Positions 18,510-27,350 of a stretch of DNA of 64,000 nucleotides are shown here, in pieces (position 1 is the first letter of the stretch; every line of letters starts with the position of its first letter). Position numbers and translations under genes: made by a program. Below the pieces are notes generated by a model. It was given only the letters and a program-made list of their open reading frames with translations, was not told where the DNA came from and ran no database searches. Where the stretch lies: contig CAJTFL010000004.1 of assembly GCA_910575565.1 (NCBI GenBank), positions 62,001 through 126,000 on the forward strand. The letters are read 5' to 3'. This stretch comes from Lachnospiraceae bacterium. GTDB lineage: Bacteria; Bacillota; Clostridia; Lachnospirales; Lachnospiraceae.

Positions 18510-18601
18510 GGTTATGTTTATACAAATCAAAATCATTACGTTACCCTTTACAGAATTGACGTTTTTCCATGATTCCAATCGCATAAAAAGGAGACTTGTA
18601 T

Positions 18602-19484
18602 ATGGAAATCAAACGAAAACTCGGTTTTTTTGCAACTGCCCAGTATCGGGTGTTGAACTATGAGCTCCGCCAGACCAACGACCTGTACATCATCTGCTGC
18701 GGAGAAGAATATTTTGACCGGCCAAAGGTAGTAGGCCCTTCCACCCGAGACGGCTGGCATCTCCACGTGATCACCTCCGGCCACGGCTACTTGTCGGCAA
18801 ACGGTGTCACGACCCGTCTGTCCAGGGGGCAGCTTTTCCTTCTTCAGCCCGGCGTGGAATATACTTACTGGGCAGATAAAGACACTCCCTGGTCCTATTC
18901 CTGGATTCAGTTCGACGGCTTAAATGCCGCCGCCTATATGGAAAAATCGGGATTTCCCAAAGGCCTTTATGTCCGCGACTCCGCCGTCAATCCAGACCTC
19001 TTTTCCTCCTTGGTAAAAGAAATCCTCAGCATTCCCGAACTAACCTATGCCAACGAATTAAAACGCATCGGCCTGCTTTACACGGCCATCGGCTTGCTGG
19101 TAGAGTCCCGGAGCCTTAAAGAGGATCCCTCTTCACCCCCCCCGATACGATTATTCGCCAAAAACCTACGTGGCCCAGGCTATCGACTATATCCACCGAA
19201 ACTATGCCCAGGCTACCGTCTCACAGCTGGCTGACTACATCGGAATTAACCGCTCTTACCTGACCTCCATCTTCAAGAGGCTGGTAGGCGTTTCCCCACA
19301 GAAATATCTGCTCAACTTCCGAATGGAAGAAAGCGCAAAGCTTCTGGCGGAAAGCAGCCTGCCAGTGAAGACGATTGCTTCCTCCGTAGGTTATGACAAC
19401 CCGCTGACTTTCTCAAAATCATTTAAAGCTCAGTACGGCTGCAGCCCCCAGAACTACCGCAAAACCAAGCAGCAGGTATCTTAA
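18602..19484 (+). pseudogene. AraC family regulator with a frameshift at a C8 tract (possibly phase-variable)
   Basis: The ATG at 18602 has an AAGGAG RBS and opens a cupin-type N-terminal domain (DGWHLHVITSGHGYLSANG, LQPGVEYTYWADKDTPWSY). At 19136-19143 the sequence has eight C. With seven C the frame continues as SPPRYDYSPKTYVAQAIDYI and on into a complete AraC helix-turn-helix (VSQLADYIGINRSYLTSIFK; SSVGYDNPLTFSKSFKAQYG). With eight C the protein ends early, at 19234, without a DNA-binding domain. One-base slippage therefore switches a whole regulator of about 293 residues on or off, unless it is a sequencing error. Position between the alpha-galactosidase and ABC transporter genes suggests it activates one or both. 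Confidence 0.85.
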
Positions 19485-19516
19485 AAAGCCCGCCGGATTT
19501 TCCGGCGGGCTTTCTT
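19485..19516. terminator. Bidirectional terminator between convergent genes
   Basis: AAAGCCCGCCGGA (19485-19497) and TCCGGCGGGCTTT (19501-19513) form a perfect 13-bp stem with a 3-nt loop and A/T runs at both edges. It separates the AraC gene from the end of the sugar transporter operon. Confidence 0.9.
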
Positions 19517-19558
19517 AAGGGGGATGCCAAATTTGGCCAAAAACTCCTTTATACTCGC

Positions 19559-20392
19559 TTACAGCTTACCGCCAGAGGTAGCAATACCTTCGATGAACTG
19601 CTTCTGGAAAATCAGGTACAAAACGATCATCGGGATACAGGCTAACAGGGAAGCGGCCATCAACTGCGGATAATTATTGGAATACTGACCCTGCATCTTA
19701 GCAAGCGCCGCGGACAAGGGCATTACATTCCGGTTACAAATCAAAGGCCACATCAGGTCTTTATATGCAAACACCGCCGTGAAAATACCCAAAGACACCA
19801 TGCCTGAACGGGTCAGGGGAGCCATGATAAACAGGAAGGTCTGGCCAATATTGCAGCCATCCAGCCTGGCAGCTTCCTCCAAGTCTTTCGGAAGCCCCAT
19901 GTAGGTCTGCCTTAACAGGAACGTACCGAATGCCGTTACCATACCTGGGAAAATCAGCGCAAAAATCGAATCCAGGACTCCCAGCTTGCTTACCATCAAA
20001 TATTGGGGAATGATGAAAATCTGGCCGGGAACCATCATCTGGAACATTACCAGGGAGAACATCAGGTTCTTGCCCGGGAAATTCAGGCGGCCAAAGGCAT
20101 ATCCTGCCATGGTTGCCGTAAGCACCGCGCATACCACACGGCCTAAAATCAACAGTAATGTATTCACATACAGAACCGGGAAATTCATGTTATTGATAAC
20201 GGTGGTAAAGTTATCCGCCTTCCAGCTGCTGGGGAAGATAACGAAAGGATCTACGGAAGTAGACTCCGTTATGGTCTTAAACGCGGTCAATGCCATCCAT
20301 AAGAAAGGTACTAACATGGTGATGGACACGATAATCAGCAAGATATGGATGCCCGCTGCGGTTAATTTCTGCTTTTTCTCCATACTTTCCAT
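19559..20392 (-). CDS. Sugar ABC transporter permease (MalG type)
   Basis: A 277-residue inner-membrane permease with six hydrophobic segments and the EAA loop (LEEAARLDGCNIGQTFLFI, with conserved EAA and G) that contacts the ATPase. I chose the ATG at 20392 because AAGGAGG lies 7 nt upstream; an ATG two codons earlier is too close. It is the third gene of the operon binding protein - MalF type - MalG type. No ATPase gene is present. Such msm-type systems commonly share a distant MsmK-like ATPase. Confidence 0.93.
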   Translation of the reverse strand: MESMEKKQKLTAAGIHILLIIVSITMLVPFLWMALTAFKTITESTSVDPFVIFPSSWKADNFTTVINNMNFPVLYVNTLLLILGRVVCAVLTATMAGYAFGRLNFPGKNLMFSLVMFQMMVPGQIFIIPQYLMVSKLGVLDSIFALIFPGMVTAFGTFLLRQTYMGLPKDLEEAARLDGCNIGQTFLFIMAPLTRSGMVSLGIFTAVFAYKDLMWPLICNRNVMPLSAALAKMQGQYSNNYPQLMAASLLACIPMIVLYLIFQKQFIEGIATSGGKL

Positions 20393-20404
20393 ATTCATAC
20401 CTCC

Positions 20405-21313
20405 TTAATTGTAGTAAACGTGCTTCTGCATCTGCATCTGGATTACCGTAATAATCATGATGATCACTAACAGGAATACCACGATGGCAGAACCCATGCC
20501 TTTATTGTTGTTTACGAAGGACTCCTGATAGAATAAGTACACCAGGGACTGGGTCTTATAAAGAGCCGGGTTATTCTTATCCATAACCATGAAGATTAAG
20601 TCAAATACCTGCAGTCCGCCGATAACCCTGGTGATGGCTACGAAGAAGATGGTTGGGGACAGCAGCGGGATGGTGATGTTAAAGAACTGGTTGATGCCGT
20701 TTGCTCCGTCGATGCTGGAAGCCTCATAGTAATCCCTGGGGATATCCTGCAGGCCTGCCAGGAATAATACCATGTTATAACCCATGATCGACCAGATACC
20801 GATTATTGCTACTGCGAATACGGCAATGCTGGGATTGGAAATCCAGTTGGTCTTCGTTCCTAAAAGGTGGTTCAGCAAACCGAACTCAGAATTGTATAAC
20901 CATCTCCAAACCATGGCGATAGCGGCCGGGGCAGCTACCATGGGCAGGAAAAAGATGGTACGATAGGCAGCGCGGCCTAACATCTTGCGGTTTAACAGCA
21001 CTGCAAGCACAAGGGCGATGGCGATAGAAAAGGGAACTTCCACAATCGCATACTTAAAGGTGTTTAACAGCGCCTGCCAGATCTCCGGATCCCCTAAGAT
21101 CGTCTTATAGTTCTGGAACCCGATGAAAATATTGCCTTTACCGAAATCGCCTGTTTTAAAGAAACTCTGAATAATCGTATCAAAGATCGGCCATATATTC
21201 AGGATAATCAAACCAATCATGGTCGGCAGGATAAACGCCCATCCCCAGATAAACTCATTCTTTTCCTGGCTGGTCCATTTTTTCTTCGTCCCATTTTTTG
21301 ATTCATTCGCCAT
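20405..21313 (-). CDS. Sugar ABC transporter permease (MalF type)
   Basis: A 302-residue permease with six membrane helices, the first at about residues 30-50 (FILPTMIGLIILNIWPIF). The ATPase-contact loop reads YYEASSIDGANGINQFFNI. It is 12 nt upstream of the MalG-type gene and follows the binding-protein gene. The substrate is probably an alpha-galactoside (raffinose or melibiose class) because of the neighbouring GH36 enzyme; this is inference from position. Confidence 0.93.
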   Translation of the reverse strand: MANESKNGTKKKWTSQEKNEFIWGWAFILPTMIGLIILNIWPIFDTIIQSFFKTGDFGKGNIFIGFQNYKTILGDPEIWQALLNTFKYAIVEVPFSIAIALVLAVLLNRKMLGRAAYRTIFFLPMVAAPAAIAMVWRWLYNSEFGLLNHLLGTKTNWISNPSIAVFAVAIIGIWSIMGYNMVLFLAGLQDIPRDYYEASSIDGANGINQFFNITIPLLSPTIFFVAITRVIGGLQVFDLIFMVMDKNNPALYKTQSLVYLFYQESFVNNNKGMGSAIVVFLLVIIMIITVIQMQMQKHVYYN

Positions 21314-21365
21314 ATGTGATCCCCTCCTATTTTTATTGTGGGGCTTTTACGCGCCCATTTTATCT

Positions 21366-21394
21366 GCCTGCAGCCGGCTTTGCCGGCTGCAGGC
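21366..21394. repeat. Intercistronic 13-bp hairpin
   Basis: GCCTGCAGCCGGC and GCCGGCTGCAGGC flank a TTT loop, a perfect 13-bp stem. It lies between the binding-protein stop and the first permease. There is no T run, so it is more likely an RNA-stabilising or partial attenuation hairpin that keeps binding-protein mRNA in excess over permease mRNA. Confidence 0.8.
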
Positions 21395-21420
21395 CTACCT
21401 CATCCCTTAACTTACTGTTC

Positions 21421-22725
21421 CTATTCTGCCGCGATTGCCTCGTTCATTTCCGCCGCTACTTCCGCACAGGCATCCGCCATAGGCTTATTCCCATTCCAGG
21501 ATTCCTTTAAGATTTCCACCATCGGGTTCCACCAGGTCAACGTAGCCCTGGTAGCGGGACGGAATACGGTATCTTCACGCATATCCAGGAAAGGCTGTAA
21601 ATCAAACTTATCGGTATTGTTCTTCCAGTCATCGGATACACCTTCGTAAGCCGCCATGGTAACGCCCAGCTGCGCCTGCTTTAACTGCATATCCTTGGTT
21701 CCGAACCACTCCACTAACTGCCATGCCGCATCCGGATTAGGAGTCTTTGCGCTTACTGCCCAGCCTAAGCCGTTGTACAGGCAGGTTCTCTTTCCGGTAG
21801 CCGGATCCTTTGGAAGCACGGCCACGTCACAGTTTTCTGCGATATACTCATGCTCCTTGAACTGGGGAACCATCCAGGAACCCTGGGACAGCATGGCAAT
21901 CTTGCCGGAGCCTAATAACACGTCCGTACCGGTCTCCGCCATAGTAGTTGCCGGAGGCATTACATTGTCGATTAACTTCTGCACAAATTCCATGGCCTTG
22001 ATCGTATTGGGATCGTCAAATCCGGAAGACTTCTTATCCTCGGACAACACCCGGCCGCCCATGGTATAGATAATATTCATCCAGCCGTCCTGCTCGTTGG
22101 AGGGGTTCATGGCCGTACCGAACTGGCTGCCGTCATCCTTGGTCAGCTTAACCGCTGCGTCATAGAAATCATCCCATGTCCAGGTATCGTCCGGATAGGA
22201 AAGGCCAGCCTCATCAAACATGGTCTTATTGTAGAACAGCGCAATGGTATCCACATCCTTGGGGATAGCGTAGGTCTTGCCGTCCCAAGAGTACAGATCC
22301 TTAATGTCCTGGGGGAACTTATCCATCTCCAGCTTGTCGCTGGCCGCGATGCGATCCGTTAAATCCATCAAAATGTCATTTTCCATATACTTCTGCACTT
22401 CGTTGGAATGCATCCAGAACACATCTGGCATATCGCCGCCGGAAGCGCCCGCTTCCAAAAGGGTCCAGTACTGATCCCAGGTAATTACCTGGATCTCCGC
22501 CTGAATGCCGGTAGCCTCCGTGAAATCCTTGATAATCTCATCAAGGCCTGCCTTCTGGCCGTTGTCCCAAATCGCTACCGCAAGCTTGCCGCCCTTATCG
22601 CCGCCGGAACTTCCGCCTGCTGAATCGCCGGAATTTCCGCCGCCAGAGTTTCCACCGCCGCCGCAAGCCGCAAGCGACATTACCATAGCCCCTGCAAGAA
22701 CTGTTGATAAAATTTTCTTTTTCAT
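21421..22725 (-). CDS. Sugar-binding lipoprotein of ABC transporter
   Basis: A 434-residue family 1 solute-binding protein. A lipoprotein signal peptide with lipobox LAAC is followed by a Gly/Ser-rich linker (GGGGNSGGGNSGDSAGG) and the mature fold (LAVAIWDNGQKAGLDEI; IPKDVDTIALFYNKTMFDEAG). The RBS is AGGAGGC. First gene of the transporter operon. Its promoter near 22921-22949 has a poor -35 box overlapped by tandem 17-bp repeats, suggesting it depends on an AraC-type activator. A leader of about 190 nt separates promoter and gene. Confidence 0.93.
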   Translation of the reverse strand: MKKKILSTVLAGAMVMSLAACGGGGNSGGGNSGDSAGGSSGGDKGGKLAVAIWDNGQKAGLDEIIKDFTEATGIQAEIQVITWDQYWTLLEAGASGGDMPDVFWMHSNEVQKYMENDILMDLTDRIAASDKLEMDKFPQDIKDLYSWDGKTYAIPKDVDTIALFYNKTMFDEAGLSYPDDTWTWDDFYDAAVKLTKDDGSQFGTAMNPSNEQDGWMNIIYTMGGRVLSEDKKSSGFDDPNTIKAMEFVQKLIDNVMPPATTMAETGTDVLLGSGKIAMLSQGSWMVPQFKEHEYIAENCDVAVLPKDPATGKRTCLYNGLGWAVSAKTPNPDAAWQLVEWFGTKDMQLKQAQLGVTMAAYEGVSDDWKNNTDKFDLQPFLDMREDTVFRPATRATLTWWNPMVEILKESWNGNKPMADACAEVAAEMNEAIAAE

Positions 22726-22920
22726 AAATAGCCTCCTTTTTAGTTTAACAAGCCACTACCTGTTAATTCGCCTCCTCCTGCCTGAACCATGCGGCAAAAG
22801 GGGCATGAAAAAAATGCATCATCCATACTAGTATAAATGCGGTGGATCCTCAGCACATTTGCACAACCGAACCATCCACTTCCATATATTTTAGTTGTTT
22901 TGATTGCATTTGATGGGTAT

Positions 22921-22984
22921 ATTATAGTAAATATGCACAGTTACGTACATGGAATTATGTGATGGTTACATGGAATTATGTGAT
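22921..22984 (-). promoter_or_regulatory. Transporter operon promoter with tandem activator sites
   Basis: The minus-strand -10 is TATAAT (22926-22921). The -35 position (22949-22944, TGTACG) matches consensus poorly. Two identical 17-bp repeats, ACATGGAATTATGTGAT, lie at 22947-22963 and 22968-22984, 21 bp apart. The nearer one overlaps the -35 region. Size, spacing and position are those of classic AraC half-sites. Confidence 0.7.
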
Positions 22985-23279
22985 TATTTTCCTATATTTT
23001 TATACATTTAATTCTACTTGTATACAAATTTCGACTATGTTATTCCTTTTATCCCCATATTTTATCATTATTTCCCAATGCAGCAGAGTTTATCCCCTTA
23101 ACGGTATTGCATTATGTACATATAGTTGTTTTATCGCCTTAGTAATTGCAGACAAATGCCGGGGTGGGGAAGGAATCATCTGCTGGCATGGCGGCTGATC
23201 GAAGGCGACGGCATCTATCTCTACAAAGGCGGAACGCAAGGCGCTTCCAATACCGGGCGGGAACCCCCCGCTGCAAACA
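22985..23279. other. Intergenic region without a recognisable gene
   Basis: Apart from the promoter and repeats to its left and the terminator to its right, I see no gene here. The stretch 23140-23280 is GC-richer than its surroundings and could be a coding remnant, but no frame gives a recognisable domain and no RBS-start pair was found. Confidence 0.5.
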
Positions 23280-23319
23280 AAAATCCCCTGGCAGCTCGCT
23301 AAAACTGCCAGGGGATTTT
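23280..23319 (-). terminator. Terminator of the hydrogenase operon
   Basis: AAAATCCCCTGGCAG (23280-23294) pairs with CTGCCAGGGGATTTT (23305-23319), a perfect 15-bp stem. On the minus strand it ends in ATTTTTGTTT. It stands 57 nt after the hydA stop codon. Confidence 0.9.
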
Positions 23320-23375
23320 CCCTCATTTTTAATTAAATTTTCCTGATTATACCGCTTATCTCCGGCTAGGCCGCA

Positions 23376-25118
23376 TTAATTCACGCTTCTCTTCACATAC
23401 GTAGTATGCAGCAGATGATGCGCCTTCTTGCTTCCAGGCTCCCCAAGATAGGTAGCATACAGCTCCTTAATGGCCGGGTTCTCATGGGACTTGCGGATGG
23501 GGTTATCCTTATCCAGGTCATACAGCACCTTCGCCCGCAATGCGCGGATGTCGGTGGTATTGCGCACATTGCCTGGCTGCTGAGGCTGTCCGCCGCCGTT
23601 TACGCAGCCGCCGGGGCATCCCATAATCTCGATAAAGTGGTAGTCTGCCTCCCCATTCTTTACCATATTCAGCAGCTTCCTGGCATTGGAAAGACCGGAA
23701 GCCACAGCCACCTTCACATCCATGCCGGCTACCTTATACGTAGCCTCCTTGATCCCTTCCGTGCCCCTTACTTCCGTAAAGTCCACGCTGGGCAGCTCTT
23801 CCCCGGTCAGGGTTTCCACAGCCGTCCTTAAGGCGGCTTCCATAACGCCTCCGGTAGCGCCGAAGATCACGGCTGCACCCGTGCCAAGGCCCAAAGGCTC
23901 GTCAAATTTCTCATCCGGCAGCTCCCTAAAGCGCAGGCCCACCTTCTTGATCAGCCGCGCCAGCTCCCTGGTGGTCATGGAGTAATCCACGTCCGGACAG
24001 CCGTTTGCATCCTGGTCGGGACGGCCAATCTCAAACTTCTTGGCCGTACAGGGCATTACGGATACAGATACGATATCCTTCGGATCGATCCCCATCTTCT
24101 CCGCATAGTAGCTCTTGGCGATAGCGCCGAACATCTGCTGGGGAGACTTGCAGGAGGATAAGTTTTCCGTCATATCCGGGAAATAATGCTCGCAGTATTT
24201 TACCCAGCCCGGAGAGCAGGAGGTGATCAGCGGCAGCACGCCGTTGTTCTTCACCCTCTGGACAAACTCGTGAGCCTCTTCCATAATGGTCAAATCCGCG
24301 CTGAAATTGGTGTCAAACACCTTATCAAAGCCGATGCGGCGCAGGGCTGCCGCCATCTTGCCTTCCACATCCGTCCCGATGGGATAGCCGAATTCTTCCC
24401 CAAGGCCTGCCCTCACTGCCGGGGCGGTCTGTACGATCACGTGCTTTTTGGGATCGTTGATGGCTGCCAGCACATCGTCAATGCAGGATTTCTCCGTCAG
24501 CGCCCCGGTGGGACATACAGCGATACACTGCCCGCAGGATACGCAGGAGGTTTCCCCAAGGCCCATCTCAAAGGCGGAGCCGATATTGGTGCGGAAGCCT
24601 CTCTCATTGGCCCCGATCACGCCGATTCCCTGGGTGTGCTCGCAGACCGCCACGCAGCGGCGGCACAGCACGCACTTGGAATTATCCCGGAGCATATGGG
24701 CGGCGGAATCATCAATACAGGAAGGCGTTTTCGCCCCGTCATAATATCCTTCATCCTCTACCCCAAGCTCCCTTGCCAGCTGCTGCAGCTCGCAGTTGCC
24801 GCTTCTGACGCAGGATAAGCACTTCCGGTCATGGTTGGACAGAAGAAGCTGCACCGTTTTCTTGCGGGAATCCAACACCTTCGGCGTATTGGTCCATACT
24901 TCCATGCCGTCATTTATGGGATATACGCAGGAAGCCACCAGGCTCCTGGCTCCTTTTACCTCTACCACACAGACACGGCAGGCGCCGATTTCATTGATTT
25001 CCTTTAAAAAGCACAGGGTAGGAATCTCAATGTGGGCAAGCCTGGCTGCTTCCAGGATGGTGGAACCCTTTGGAGCAGTAACTTCCATGCCATTGATTTT
25101 AATTGTAACATTCTCCAT
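23376..25118 (-). CDS. hydA: NADH-dependent [FeFe] hydrogenase catalytic subunit (HydA)
   Basis: Catalytic subunit, 580 residues, of a trimeric NADH-linked or bifurcating hydrogenase that makes H2 from protons. In order: an N-terminal [2Fe-2S] domain (C36, C47, C50, C64), a His/Cys cluster (H96, C100, C103, C109), two [4Fe-4S] clusters (C149-C152-C155-C159 and C192-C195-C198-C202), and the H-cluster domain with TSCSPGW (299-305), MPCTAKKFE and MGCPGGCVNGGGQP. All canonical H-cluster cysteines are present, so it should be active once matured. Last gene of the operon hydC-ATPase-ferredoxin-hydB-hydA. No HydE, HydF or HydG maturases occur in the window. Confidence 0.96.
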   Translation of the reverse strand: MENVTIKINGMEVTAPKGSTILEAARLAHIEIPTLCFLKEINEIGACRVCVVEVKGARSLVASCVYPINDGMEVWTNTPKVLDSRKKTVQLLLSNHDRKCLSCVRSGNCELQQLARELGVEDEGYYDGAKTPSCIDDSAAHMLRDNSKCVLCRRCVAVCEHTQGIGVIGANERGFRTNIGSAFEMGLGETSCVSCGQCIAVCPTGALTEKSCIDDVLAAINDPKKHVIVQTAPAVRAGLGEEFGYPIGTDVEGKMAAALRRIGFDKVFDTNFSADLTIMEEAHEFVQRVKNNGVLPLITSCSPGWVKYCEHYFPDMTENLSSCKSPQQMFGAIAKSYYAEKMGIDPKDIVSVSVMPCTAKKFEIGRPDQDANGCPDVDYSMTTRELARLIKKVGLRFRELPDEKFDEPLGLGTGAAVIFGATGGVMEAALRTAVETLTGEELPSVDFTEVRGTEGIKEATYKVAGMDVKVAVASGLSNARKLLNMVKNGEADYHFIEIMGCPGGCVNGGGQPQQPGNVRNTTDIRALRAKVLYDLDKDNPIRKSHENPAIKELYATYLGEPGSKKAHHLLHTTYVKRSVN

Positions 25119-25133
25119 CTGTTCTTCCCTCCC

Positions 25134-26921
25134 TTATCTCTTACTGATAGCGCCAAACTTACATTTTTCCATACAAGCGCCGCACTTCACGCACTTCTCC
25201 GTATCGATAATGTGCGGGTTTTTAACGGAACCGATAATGGCGCCTGCCGGGCAGTTCCTGGCGCACAGCGTACATCCACGGCACTTGTCACGGTCAATCA
25301 CATAGGACAGCAGCGCCTTGCACACGCCCGCCGGGCATCTCTTCTCCTTGATGTGGGCTTCGTACTCATCCCGGAAATACCGGAGAGTGGAAAGCACCGG
25401 GTTAGGAGCCGTCTGCCCAAGGCCGCAGAGGGAATTATTTTTAATGTAATAGCAAAGCTCTTCCAGCTTATCCAGATCCTCCATGGTGGCCTGACCCTTG
25501 GTGATCTTGGTTAAGATCTCCAACATACGCCTGGTTCCCACGCGGCAGGGAGTACATTTGCCGCAGGATTCCTCCACGGTAAACTCTAAGAAGAACTTGG
25601 CGATATCCACCATACAGTCGTCCTCATCCATAACGATCAGGCCGCCGGAGCCCATCATGGAACCGATGGAAATCAGGTTGTCGTAATCAATGGGGATATC
25701 GAAATGCTCTGCCGGGATGCAGCCGCCGGAAGGCCCGCCGGTCTGAGCAGCCTTAAACTTCTTGCCGTTAGGAATACCGCCGCCGATCTCCTCGATAACC
25801 TCCCTAAGGGTGGTTCCCATGGGGATCTCCACAAGGCCGGTATTATGGATCTTGCCGCCTAAGGCGAATACCTTCGTTCCCTTGGATTTCTCCGTGCCCA
25901 TGGAGGCAAACCAATCCGCCCCGTTTAAGATAATCTGGGGAATATTGGCATACGTTTCCACGTTGTTTAAGATAGTGGGCTTGCCGAAAAGACCCTTCTG
26001 TGCCGGGAACGGGGGACGGGGACGGGGTTCGCCTCTCTTGCCCTCGATGGAGGTCATCAGGGCGGTTTCCTCGCCGCACACGAAAGCCCCTGCGCCTAAA
26101 CGCAGATCAATATCAAAGTCAAAGCCGGTTCCGAAAATATCCTTGCCTAACAGGTTATACTCCCTGGCCTGCTCTATGGCAATCCGCAGACGATCCACGG
26201 CAATGGGATACTCCGCCCGGACATAGATATAGCCCTGGTTTGCACCGATGGCATAGCCTGCAATCGCCATGGCCTCCAGTACAACGTGGGGATCCCCTTC
26301 CAGCACGGAACGATCCATAAACGCGCCGGGATCGCCCTCGTCCGCGTTACAGCAGACATACTTCTGATCCGCGTCATTCTGCTTGGCCAGCTTCCATTTT
26401 AAGCCGGTGGGGAAGCCGCCGCCCCCTCTTCCGCGAAGGCCGGAATCCAAAAGCACCTGGATCACGTCGTCCGGGGTCATTTCCGTAAGCACCTTGCCTA
26501 ATGCCTCATAACCGCCGGTTCCTATGTACTCATCAATCACTTCCGGGTTAATCACGCCGCAGTTCCTTAAGGCCACGCGGTGCTGCTTCTTGTAAAAGTC
26601 TGTGTCAATCAGGGCCTTTACGCCTGCGCTGGTGACAGTCTCATCGTACAGCAGCCTGGTGACAACACGTCCCTTTAACAGATGCTCAGAAACGATCTCC
26701 GGGATATCCTCCACCTTTACCATGGAGTAAAAGCTGGCATCCGGATAAACAATCATAATGGGGCCTAATGCACATAAGCCGTGGCAGCCGGTCTGGATCA
26801 CCGCCACCTCCTCCGACAGCCCCTGCCGCTCAATCTCTTCTTTTAATCTTTCAATAATCTGTGGGCTTCCGGAAGAAGTACATCCGGTTCCGCCGCAGAC
26901 CAATACGTGTGAACGATACAT
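25134..26921 (-). CDS. hydB: NuoF-like flavoprotein subunit of the hydrogenase (HydB)
   Basis: A 595-residue subunit that binds NADH and FMN and passes electrons to HydA. It has a thioredoxin-like [2Fe-2S] N-terminal domain (GGTGCTSSGS, CHGLCALGP), an NADH/FMN site (LRGRGGGGFPTGLKW, NADEGDPGAFMDR), an N3-type cluster (SCGKCTPCRVGTRRM), and a C-terminal two-cluster ferredoxin domain (CRGCTLCARNCP, CVKCGACMEKC). This domain order is the standard one for electron-bifurcating HydB. It is 15 nt upstream of hydA and 14 nt downstream of the small ferredoxin gene. Confidence 0.95.
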   Translation of the reverse strand: MYRSHVLVCGGTGCTSSGSPQIIERLKEEIERQGLSEEVAVIQTGCHGLCALGPIMIVYPDASFYSMVKVEDIPEIVSEHLLKGRVVTRLLYDETVTSAGVKALIDTDFYKKQHRVALRNCGVINPEVIDEYIGTGGYEALGKVLTEMTPDDVIQVLLDSGLRGRGGGGFPTGLKWKLAKQNDADQKYVCCNADEGDPGAFMDRSVLEGDPHVVLEAMAIAGYAIGANQGYIYVRAEYPIAVDRLRIAIEQAREYNLLGKDIFGTGFDFDIDLRLGAGAFVCGEETALMTSIEGKRGEPRPRPPFPAQKGLFGKPTILNNVETYANIPQIILNGADWFASMGTEKSKGTKVFALGGKIHNTGLVEIPMGTTLREVIEEIGGGIPNGKKFKAAQTGGPSGGCIPAEHFDIPIDYDNLISIGSMMGSGGLIVMDEDDCMVDIAKFFLEFTVEESCGKCTPCRVGTRRMLEILTKITKGQATMEDLDKLEELCYYIKNNSLCGLGQTAPNPVLSTLRYFRDEYEAHIKEKRCPAGVCKALLSYVIDRDKCRGCTLCARNCPAGAIIGSVKNPHIIDTEKCVKCGACMEKCKFGAISKR

Positions 26922-26935
26922 ATACGTCTTCCTCC

Positions 26936-27313
26936 TTACTTCATATCCGTAGCGCCAAGGGTGTACTCTTCCACCACGTGGCCGCCTGCCAGATGGCGGT
27001 TTACTACCTCAACTGCCTTTTCCGGATCCATGTGAACATACGTTACCTTCGGCTCGCCGGGAACCATAACCTCCACAATCGGCTCATACTGGCATAAGCC
27101 GATGCAGCCCGTCTGGGTCACTGCCACCTTGCCTGTAAGACCTCTTTCCTGTATTTCCTGGGAAAGCTTGGTCAGAACCGGCCTTGCGCCTGCCGCGATC
27201 CCGCAGGTAGCCATGCCGACCACTACCCTGGTATGGTTGTGGTCTTCAGCACGAAGGCCGACCTGGTTCTGCATTTTCTCCCGAATTGCCTTTAACTCAG
27301 CAAGAGTTTTCAT
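26936..27313 (-). CDS. Thioredoxin-like [2Fe-2S] ferredoxin of the hydrogenase operon
   Basis: A 125-residue protein with the thioredoxin-like ferredoxin fold and four cluster cysteines in GMATCGIAAGARP and TQTGCIGLCQYEP. It resembles the N-terminal domain of HydB/NuoF and probably acts as an extra electron carrier or subunit of the complex. I chose the ATG at 27313 because GGAGGAAAAC precedes it; an ATG four codons upstream overlaps that RBS. It is conserved in this position in many Clostridia hydrogenase operons. Confidence 0.88.
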   Translation of the reverse strand: MKTLAELKAIREKMQNQVGLRAEDHNHTRVVVGMATCGIAAGARPVLTKLSQEIQERGLTGKVAVTQTGCIGLCQYEPIVEVMVPGEPKVTYVHMDPEKAVEVVNRHLAGGHVVEEYTLGATDMK

Positions 27314-27350
27314 GTTTTCCTCCATTCTGTGCGTGCTTCACCTTGTCCGG

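Noticed and set aside
22959-23346. Short open frames before the hydrogenase terminator
   Set aside because: No RBS-start pair and no domain; the frames end in the terminator hairpin.
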